From Bradyrhizobium sp. (lineage in GTDB: Bacteria > Pseudomonadota > Alphaproteobacteria > Rhizobiales > Xanthobacteraceae): a DNA stretch of 39,434 nt. Below, in pieces: positions 33,759 to 39,434 of this stretch. The notes beneath the pieces were generated by a model. It was not told the origin of the DNA. It searched no databases and saw nothing but the letters and a program-made list of their open reading frames with translations. Both the position numbers and the translations under genes were made by a program. Numbering within the stretch: position 1 is the stretch's first letter; each line of letters opens with the position of its first letter. The stretch spans positions 1-39,434 of the forward strand of contig NZ_DAHUXJ010000058.1 in NCBI RefSeq assembly GCF_027307225.1. The letters run 5' to 3'.

Positions 33759-34328
33759 TCAGGCCGGCGCCGGTGCGGCTGCCTTCTTCTTCTTTTTCGG
33801 CTTGGCGACTTTCGGCTCGACAACCGGTTCAGCGCCACGCTCGATCGACGTCAATCGGCCTGCGGTAAAAGTGTAGATTCCGGCACGCGCGCCCTGCGTG
33901 AAATTGACCACCGTGAGGCGATCGCCGCGTTCGTTCCTGGAAATGTTGACCGAGGCCGGCGCGCCAATGCCACGGACGACGTCGCATTCGGTGTGGCCGA
34001 GCGCAACGGTGCCGGTGGCAGCGGGTGCGGGCGCAAGCGCACCGTCCGTCGACGCATTGGCGTTCGTTGGAACGTTCGCCGCCATCCCCGGGCAGGCACC
34101 TTCGGCGCTGACAAGATCTGCGGCCGTCACCGGCTTGTCGGGCGTCAGCGGCGGCGTTTCAATTGAGACGTTCTTGATGATAAGCCTGCCGTTGCGCGAA
34201 AACCATCCGGCGTCCTTGGACAGCAGATCGGAAGAGAAAATATCCGAAGCCGTAGCCCCGCAGCCCGCCAGCATAGGGGCGGCCAGAAGCAGCACCAGCA
34301 ATGATTTCCGATTGTCTCGCACGACCAA
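33759..34328 (-). CDS. Lipoprotein with a BamE-like domain (189 aa)
   Basis: The N-terminal signal ends in a lipobox (LAGC, about residues 20-23), so the protein should be acylated and anchored in a membrane facing the periplasm. The middle is low in complexity (Ala, Pro, Asn, Thr). From about residue 110 the pattern GHTECDVVRGIGAPASVNIS, then LTVVNF, YTFTAGRLTSIERG resembles the BamE/SmpA fold of envelope lipoproteins; this is a pattern judgement. The tail is a lysine run followed by Ala/Pro. The start is a TTG at 34328 six bases after GGTGAG, or a GTG two codons later. Confidence 0.75.
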   Translation of the reverse strand: MVVRDNRKSLLVLLLAAPMLAGCGATASDIFSSDLLSKDAGWFSRNGRLIIKNVSIETPPLTPDKPVTAADLVSAEGACPGMAANVPTNANASTDGALAPAPAATGTVALGHTECDVVRGIGAPASVNISRNERGDRLTVVNFTQGARAGIYTFTAGRLTSIERGAEPVVEPKVAKPKKKKKAAAPAPA

Positions 34329-34443
34329 CTAGTTCTCACCCCTCGCCTTAAGCGATTGTCCGACCATCAATTTGCGGCACGAGCGTGGCCTTTATACAGG
34401 GCCACCTGCCAAAACCATAGACTATCATCAACGATGGAACAGG

Positions 34444-34896
34444 TTAATCGCGCCTCTGCCATCGGCCTCTCTCGTCGGCCTGCCAATAGGTTACGTCGAA
34501 TCCACGCGCCTTGCAGTCGCTCCACGACCGCCGCGCCGCAGCGAGCGCATCGGTGTCGTCGCCGTTGAAGATAAGGACGACGCGATCATACAGTTCCGAG
34601 TCCGCTGGCAGGGGCGCGTTGTCGACCAGAAACCTGACATTGGCGCGGTTCGGGTTACCGTCCTCGACCGCCAGAATGATCGGATGATCCTCGGCGTCGG
34701 TCACGCGCCAGCTCGCGTGCGGCAAAAAGGAATCCTCGCGATACGTCCACAGATGCGCATCCAGTGCCTCGGCGCGCTCCTCGGAGGTCGACTGGACGAC
34801 GACCCGCCAGCCGCGTTCCATCGATTTTTCGAGCAGCGGCGGCAACACGTTCTCCACCCTCATGTCTTGCAGATGGTAGAACAAAACCTCGGTCAT
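34444..34896 (-). CDS. holC: DNA polymerase III subunit chi (150 aa)
   Basis: Chi links the clamp-loader complex to single-strand binding protein at the replication fork. The start [20 protein letters not shown], the central [12 protein letters not shown] and the strand [11 protein letters not shown] are typical of HolC. Length is normal. The ATG overlaps the pepA stop codon by four bases, so the two genes are translationally coupled, the usual arrangement in proteobacteria. Confidence 0.94.
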   Translation of the reverse strand: MTEVLFYHLQDMRVENVLPPLLEKSMERGWRVVVQSTSEERAEALDAHLWTYREDSFLPHASWRVTDAEDHPIILAVEDGNPNRANVRFLVDNAPLPADSELYDRVVLIFNGDDTDALAAARRSWSDCKARGFDVTYWQADERGRWQRRD

Positions 34897-36395
34897 CGCT
34901 TGCCTTCGTAATGCTGCGCCACAAGCCGGTCCAGCAGGCGCACGCCGAAGCCGGATCCCCAGCTCTGGTTGATCTCGGTTTTTGGCGCCCCCATCGCCGT
35001 GCCTGCGATATCGAGGTGGGCCCAGGGGGTGCCATCGACAAAGCGTTGCAGGAACTGCGCGGCGGTAATTGACCCGCCGTTTCGGGTACCGGTGTTTTTC
35101 ATGTCGGCGAACTGCGAATCGATCTGTTTGTCGTATTCGGGTCCCAGCGGCATGCGCCAGACGCGCTCGCCTGTCGCGAGCCCGACCTTGGTCAGACGCT
35201 CGGCCAGTTCGTCATTATTCGAAAACAGGCCGGCATATTCGGTGCCGAGCGCGACCATGATGGCGCCGGTCAGCGTGGCGAGATCGACCATGAATTTCGG
35301 CTTGAACTTCTTGGCGACGTACCAAAGTACGTCCGCGAGCACCAGCCGTCCCTCGGCATCGGTATTGATGATTTCGATGGTTTGGCCGGACATCGAGGTC
35401 ACGATATCGCCCGGACGTTGCGCGTTGCCATCGGGCATGTTTTCGACGACCCCGATCGCACCGACCACGTTCGCCTTGGCTTTTCGCGCCGCCAGCGCCT
35501 GCATCAGCCCGACGACGCAGGCCGCGCCACCCATATCGCCCTTCATGTCTTCCATGCTGCCGGCGGGCTTGATCGAGATGCCGCCGGTATCGAAGCAAAC
35601 GCCCTTTCCGATGAAGGCCACCGGCTGATCGCCGCGCTTGCCGCCGTTCCAACGCATGATCACGGTACGACCGGGCTGCGTGGAGCCCTGGGCGACACCG
35701 AGCAACGCGCCCATGCCGAGTTTCTTCATGGCAGCGACATCGAGCACGTCGACCTGTACGCCAAGCTTGCGCAATCGGCCGGCCCGCCGCGCGAATTCGA
35801 CCGGAAACAACACGTTCGGCGGTTCGTTGACCAGATCCCGCGCGGTGGTGACCCCGTCCACGATATTTGCATTGGGTGCAAAGGCCTTGCGAGCAGCCGA
35901 AGGGTCACCGACGGCGATCGAGACATTGGCCCGTAAAGCCGCCTCCTCGCCGTCCTTTTTCCTGGTCTTGTAGCGATCGAACTTGTAGGCCCTCAGGCGG
36001 ATGCCTGCGGCCACGGCCGCGGCCTGATCCGCACTCATCGTGCCCTTGGGCAGTTCGGCGATGACGGTGACCGTGTCGGCCCTGGCGGTCAGCTTGCCGG
36101 CGAGCGTACCACCCAGCTTGAGAAAATCGTGGTCTTTCAGCTCGGCGGGCTTGCCCGTCCCGATCACGACAAGGCGTTTGGCCTTAACCCCTTGCGGCGC
36201 GAGAATGTCCAGAATCGAGCCATTTTTTCCCTTGAACTGGTTGGTTTCGGCCGCCCCCTCGACGAGACTGAGAGCTGGTCCCAGGGCTTTTCGGGTGGCC
36301 GGACCGAATTCCAGCCCATGGCCGCAGAAGGCCACGAGGATGCCGCCCGGAGCGGCAGAAAATGGGACGAAGCCGACCTTAACGGCGTCGGTCAT
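34893..36395 (-). CDS. pepA: Leucyl aminopeptidase, M17 family (500 aa)
   Basis: A cytoplasmic di-metal aminopeptidase that removes N-terminal residues; in E. coli it also binds DNA. The N-terminal domain covers about 1-170. The catalytic domain shows the metal and active-site motifs [26 protein letters not shown] and the signature [16 protein letters not shown]. Length is usual. The start at 36395 has GGAGG ahead. It is the first gene of pepA-holC and diverges from lptFG across a 600-bp gap, the standard arrangement in proteobacteria except that the gap holds repeat remnants. Confidence 0.96.
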   Translation of the reverse strand: MTDAVKVGFVPFSAAPGGILVAFCGHGLEFGPATRKALGPALSLVEGAAETNQFKGKNGSILDILAPQGVKAKRLVVIGTGKPAELKDHDFLKLGGTLAGKLTARADTVTVIAELPKGTMSADQAAAVAAGIRLRAYKFDRYKTRKKDGEEAALRANVSIAVGDPSAARKAFAPNANIVDGVTTARDLVNEPPNVLFPVEFARRAGRLRKLGVQVDVLDVAAMKKLGMGALLGVAQGSTQPGRTVIMRWNGGKRGDQPVAFIGKGVCFDTGGISIKPAGSMEDMKGDMGGAACVVGLMQALAARKAKANVVGAIGVVENMPDGNAQRPGDIVTSMSGQTIEIINTDAEGRLVLADVLWYVAKKFKPKFMVDLATLTGAIMVALGTEYAGLFSNNDELAERLTKVGLATGERVWRMPLGPEYDKQIDSQFADMKNTGTRNGGSITAAQFLQRFVDGTPWAHLDIAGTAMGAPKTEINQSWGSGFGVRLLDRLVAQHYEGKR

Positions 36396-36553
36396 AAGCA
36401 AATCCTCCAAGAATCAGGGCTGTCGTCGGCGAAAGACCATCCGCCTGCGCGAAAGCCCTTTTCCCGGCTGTGATGGACATTGAATTCGTCACAATATGAC
36501 CTGCCAATTGCCGCGCTGCCAAGCGCTTGTGCAAGGCGAACCGTAAGAATCGG

Positions 36554-36714
36554 GCCGCGGGACGGCGACTTTGAAGTTCCTACCGGTGCCGCGGCTAGTC
36601 CTTGATGGAAACTTCAAATTCAAGGCCCGTGGAATCAATATGTTGCTGGAGCTTCGAAGTTCGCATCAGTTGTTGTGAGCGGTATGATGCGAGCTTCGGA
36701 ATCGGAGCCTTGGA
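36554..36714. repeat. Decayed composite palindromic repeat, copy I
   Basis: Two weak hairpins separated by an AATCAATATGTTG linker (about 36633-36645) follow the same plan as copies G and H. The first pairs TTTGAAGTTCC (36570-36580) with GGAAACTTCAAA (36607-36618) and has drifted outer arms. The second pairs GCTTCGAAGTTCGCATCA (36651-36668) with the arm at 36685-36713. The CTAG ends have mutated to CTGG and CTTGG. The rest of the pepA-lptF gap (36396-36998) outside copies I and J shows nothing but probable promoters. Confidence 0.65.
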
Positions 36715-36793
36715 GTGGCTCATTTGCCCGATTCCGCCACGGTTTGGGATCGGCGTTGAACTTCCCGGCCCGTGGCTTGTGCAAATCCACTCC
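36711..36793. repeat. Decayed palindromic hairpin, copy J
   Basis: GGAGTGGCTCATTTGC (36712-36727) pairs with GCAAATCCACTCC (about 36781-36793) when three bases (CTC) of the left arm are left unpaired. That is the same position and size of insertion as in copy E, whose arm also begins GGAGT. An inner pair GCCACGG / CCGTGGC extends it. It directly adjoins copy I. Confidence 0.55.
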
Positions 36794-36998
36794 GCCACCG
36801 TGGCGGCAGGGCCACTAATCCAAAATTTTAACCATCTGCCAAGGCCGCCACGGCTCAGCCATTTTGTTGACGGATCAAAGGGATGGTAGTGAGAAGGTGA
36901 TGCCAAGCTGAATACGGCGGGCCGGCCAAAGGGGATCCCAATCGGGATTGGCCGCGAACCGCTGCAAAAGTGTGCCGAATGGGACCGTACGGTTAGCG

Positions 36999-38165
36999 AT
37001 GGGGTCGATCGACAAGTATATCTTTCGCACGACGCTGGCGTCGTTTGCGCTGGTCCTGGTCAGCCTGACCGGGGTGATCTGGATTACCCAAGCTTTGCGC
37101 GGCATCGACTTGATGACGAGCCAGGGCCAGACGATCCTGACCTTCCTCGGCATCACCAGCCTCGTCATTCCGGCGCTGGTCCTGATTATCGCGCCGATCG
37201 CATTGATGATCGCGGTCTCGCATACGCTGAACAAGCTGGCGACCGATTCGGAAATCATCGTCATGAATGCGGCAGGCTTTTCGCCCGTACGGCTGTTTCG
37301 TCCGTTTATTTTTGCAACGCTTGTGGTTGCGCTCCTGGTGGCCTTTATCGCCGCTTATCTCGCGCCCGAAGGCCTGCGGCGGATCAAGCAATGGGACGCA
37401 GACATTACCGCTGACGTGCTCACCAACGTCCTGCAGCCCGGCCGCTTCGCCCAACTCGATCAGAATCTGACCATTCGAATCCGCGAACGGCTGCCCGGAG
37501 GCCTTCTCAAGGGCATCTTCATCGATGACCGCCGCGACCCGAAGGAACGCGTCAGCATCATCGCCGACCACGGCACGGTCGTGAAGAGCGAGGGTGGCTC
37601 GTTCCTGATTCTCGAGGATGGGAATCTGCAGCGGTTTGAGGTCGGCAAACGCGACCCGGCGCTGGTCGCATTCGGCCGCTATGGCTTCGATATGTCGAAG
37701 TTCAACCAGAATCACGATGTCACGCTCGGTATTCGCGAACGCTATCTCTGGGAATTGATGACCCCCGACGAATCCGATCCGATCTACAAGCAACTGCCGG
37801 GACAGTTTCGCGCGGAATTGCACGATCGCTTCCTGTCGCCGATCTATCCGTTTGCATTTGCCGCTCTCACCTTTGCCTTTCTTGGCGCACCGCGGACCAC
37901 GCGTCAGAGCCGGAACTTTTCGATCGGCGGCTCGATCCTTGCCGTGTTCGGAATACGGATGGCGGGATTCGCCTGCTCGGTCCTGACGGTGAAATCGCCG
38001 GCCGCAGCGGTTGTTCAATATCTGATGCTGTTCGCCGCGATCGGCGTCAGCTTCTGGATCATCATCGCCGGCGTCGTGATCGAGCCTCCCGCCGGCCTGA
38101 TCGAAGCGATCAATCGATCTAACGAACGAATCCTGCGGCTCTTCAGGCGGCCGGCTGTCGCATGA
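36999..38165 (+). CDS. lptF: LPS export permease LptF (388 aa)
   Basis: LptF and LptG form the inner-membrane permease that, with the ATPase LptB, extracts lipopolysaccharide. The sequence starts with a short basic segment and helix one (FALVLVSLTGVIWITQALR), has the typical NKLATDSEIIVMNAAGFSP loop, a periplasmic beta-jellyroll domain at about residues 130-260 and a final block of three helices (SPIYPFAFAALTFAFLGAP). The start at 36999 (MGSIDKYIFR) matches the family; an upstream extension of 17 residues does not. The stop overlaps the lptG start by four bases. Confidence 0.95.
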   Translation: MGSIDKYIFRTTLASFALVLVSLTGVIWITQALRGIDLMTSQGQTILTFLGITSLVIPALVLIIAPIALMIAVSHTLNKLATDSEIIVMNAAGFSPVRLFRPFIFATLVVALLVAFIAAYLAPEGLRRIKQWDADITADVLTNVLQPGRFAQLDQNLTIRIRERLPGGLLKGIFIDDRRDPKERVSIIADHGTVVKSEGGSFLILEDGNLQRFEVGKRDPALVAFGRYGFDMSKFNQNHDVTLGIRERYLWELMTPDESDPIYKQLPGQFRAELHDRFLSPIYPFAFAALTFAFLGAPRTTRQSRNFSIGGSILAVFGIRMAGFACSVLTVKSPAAAVVQYLMLFAAIGVSFWIIIAGVVIEPPAGLIEAINRSNERILRLFRRPAVA

Positions 38166-39259
38166 GCATGGTCACCAATACGCTCGGACGCTATTTCGCC
38201 GGCCGCTTCGTGGTGGCGGCGCTCGGCGTCTTTGCCGCCATCTTCGTGCTGCTGGTGCTCGTCGACTACATCGAAATGGTGCGGAAAACATCGGGACTTG
38301 CGGATGTTTCCGCCATCGCGGTCGCGGAAACATCGCTATTTCGGGTGCCGCAGCTGCTCGAAAAGATGATGCCGTTTTGCATCCAGATCGGGGCCATGAC
38401 GTGCTATCTGGCGCTGTCGCGGCGACTTGAACTCGTAGTGGCGCGGGCGGCGGGCGTTTCAGCCTGGCAGTTCATCGCCCCTGCCCTTGCCAGCGCGCTG
38501 GTGATCGGAGTGCTTGCGACGATCGCCTACAATCCGATGTCCGCTTACCTTCGTGAAGTTTCCAAACGAATGGAAGCGCAGCTGTTCGGCAACGCCCCAG
38601 GCGGCGGCGTGCAGGATGCGGCCGGGTTCTGGATCAATCAGGTCAACAGCGACGGACAAGCCATCATCAACGCCGCCCGCAGCGAGAGACAGGGCGTGCG
38701 GCTGACCGGGCTGACGGTATTCCGCTTCGACAACGACAATCAATTCAAGGAGCGAATTGAGGCGCAGCAGGCGACCCTGGAAGATGGATATTGGCTATTC
38801 AAATCGGTCCGCCGCTACACACTGGATGGCCCGCCGGTCGACCAGGACAGCTTTAGGCTCGCCACCAGCCTTTCACCTGCCCAGGTCCGGAACAGCTTCT
38901 CCACCCCGGAAACTGTGTCCTTTTGGCAACTTCCCGACTACATCCGCTCGTCCGAAAGCTCGGGCTTCGCGACGGCGGGCTATCGGCTGCAATATCATAA
39001 GTTGATTGCACAGCCTTTTTTGCTGGCTGCGACAGTCATGCTGGCCGCCGCCGTGAGCCTTCGCTTCTTCCGTTTTGGCGGTGTCCAAAAGATGGTTTTG
39101 AGTGGCGTGGGCGCAGGCTTTCTGCTCTACGTTCTGATCAAAGTAACCGAGGATTTGAGCAAGGCTGAGCTGATGCATCCGATCGCTTCGGCGTGGCTGC
39201 CCGTATGCGTTGGCGGCCTCACCGGCTTTTTGGCCTTGTTATACCAGGAGGACGGGTAG
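38162..39259 (+). CDS. lptG: LPS export permease LptG (365 aa)
   Basis: This is the partner of LptF, with the same six-helix plus periplasmic jellyroll plan. Helix one carries FAAIFVLLVLVDYIEMVRKT. The loop with LVVARAAGVSAWQFIAPA is the LptB-contact region. The periplasmic domain covers about 130-260, and the last helices include VMLAAAVSLRFFRFGGVQ. ATGA overlap with lptF indicates coupled translation. Together with the following gene it forms part of an LPS-export operon. Confidence 0.95.
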   Translation: MSMVTNTLGRYFAGRFVVAALGVFAAIFVLLVLVDYIEMVRKTSGLADVSAIAVAETSLFRVPQLLEKMMPFCIQIGAMTCYLALSRRLELVVARAAGVSAWQFIAPALASALVIGVLATIAYNPMSAYLREVSKRMEAQLFGNAPGGGVQDAAGFWINQVNSDGQAIINAARSERQGVRLTGLTVFRFDNDNQFKERIEAQQATLEDGYWLFKSVRRYTLDGPPVDQDSFRLATSLSPAQVRNSFSTPETVSFWQLPDYIRSSESSGFATAGYRLQYHKLIAQPFLLAATVMLAAAVSLRFFRFGGVQKMVLSGVGAGFLLYVLIKVTEDLSKAELMHPIASAWLPVCVGGLTGFLALLYQEDG

Positions 39260-39434
39260 TGGCTGTGGTTGCCGCCCTCCAAAAAGGACTGGCTGCGATT
39301 CGCCGGCGTCGATCTGCGCGCGGTGTGGTGACTCGCGCGACCTGCATCCGGGAAACGATCTTTGCGGCCGCGCTGGGCTTGCTGGTGTCAGCTGTCCTGG
39401 GGCTTGCAAGCTCGCCAGCCGCGTTTGCGCAAAC
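39259..39434 (+). CDS. lptD: LPS assembly protein LptD, N-terminal part (cut by window edge)
   Basis: A GTG at 39259 overlaps the lptG stop codon by one base and has AGGAGGACGG just upstream. The 58 codons visible give a basic N-terminus (LAAIRRRRSARGVVTR) and a hydrophobic signal-peptide core ending SSPAAFAQ. Gene order alone suggests LptD, the outer-membrane LPS translocon, as lptF-lptG-lptD is the common order in rhizobia. No LptD-specific sequence is in view, so this is an inference from context. Confidence 0.7.
   Translation, partial: MAVVAALQKGLAAIRRRRSARGVVTRATCIRETIFAAALGLLVSAVLGLASSPAAFAQ

Noticed and set aside
33740..33770. Terminator between the convergent ABC-F and lipoprotein genes
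   Set aside because: Only nine bases separate the stop codons and no GC hairpin with a T-run is visible.
1..39434. CRISPR array or defence island
   Set aside because: The repeats are palindromic, unevenly spaced over the whole window and lack regular spacers; no cas, restriction or toxin-antitoxin pair is recognisable.

Overview
The window looks like chromosomal DNA of a GC-rich alphaproteobacterium of the Bradyrhizobium/Rhodopseudomonas group (Nitrobacteraceae). I infer this from the protein sequences, the GC-rich codon use, the Hda-ppk-ppx and purM-purN clusters, the pepA/lptFG arrangement, and the many small secreted or unknown proteins typical of that group. No tRNA, rRNA, CRISPR array, prophage or intact insertion sequence is visible. 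Most of the window is housekeeping DNA. The accessory signal lies in the spaces between genes.

Layout. 1-350: a structured left edge followed by a palindromic repeat. 350-5400: small or accessory genes (a pterin-reductase-like SDR, a DUF2161 nuclease-fold protein, a GNAT acetyltransferase, a PaaI-type thioesterase, an M20 deacylase), with a 23-codon remnant of a GrlR-like gene. 5500-12750: envelope-related genes (CreA-like protein, a large L,D-transpeptidase, a multi-spanning membrane protein, a NodB-type polysaccharide deacetylase, DoxX) and a DHFR-like reductase. 12840-20210: central metabolism and RNA genes (malic enzyme with a phosphotransacetylase-like domain, aspartyl-tRNA synthetase, SelO, a 37-residue membrane peptide, RNase D). 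20620-24840: an outer-membrane beta-barrel protein, a cold-shock protein, purN/purM, and a CDP-alcohol phosphatidyltransferase. 25040-30820: Hda-like protein, polyphosphate kinase, exopolyphosphatase, TerC-family protein, nucleoside diphosphate kinase. 31100-34330: a small secreted Gly/His-rich protein, a possible NepR-like peptide, an ABC-F ATPase and a lipoprotein. 34440-39434: holC-pepA read leftward; lptF-lptG and the start of lptD read rightward to the edge.

The most interesting structure is a family of composite palindromic elements: a hairpin of about 75-80 bp, an AT-rich linker of about 13-22 bp, then a second hairpin. Hairpins are bounded by CTAG or near-CTAG. The arms differ strongly from element to element yet stay complementary within each hairpin. 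In well-preserved hairpins one arm carries a 3-5 nt unpaired insertion about 10 nt from the end, on the linker-facing side, which gives the element a polarity. Copies lie at about 136-228, 4026-4099, 8697-8866, 12276-12301 (half), 20443-20613, 24837-24973 and 36554-36793 (decayed). In three cases the CTAG end supplies the TAG stop codon of the neighbouring gene. In one case a half-element appears to have removed a stop codon and extended a protein. No transposase that could move them is in the window.

How the genes work together: ppk and ppx make and degrade polyphosphate. Hda lies beside them and, in its family, restrains DnaA. purM and purN are successive purine-pathway enzymes with overlapping genes. 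LptF/LptG/LptD belong to the LPS export machine. The L,D-transpeptidase, polysaccharide deacetylase, CreA-like protein, barrel protein and lipoprotein all act in the envelope. A 22-bp operator-like sequence is shared by the promoters of the small gene at 2468 and the acetyltransferase gene at 3434, suggesting co-regulation.
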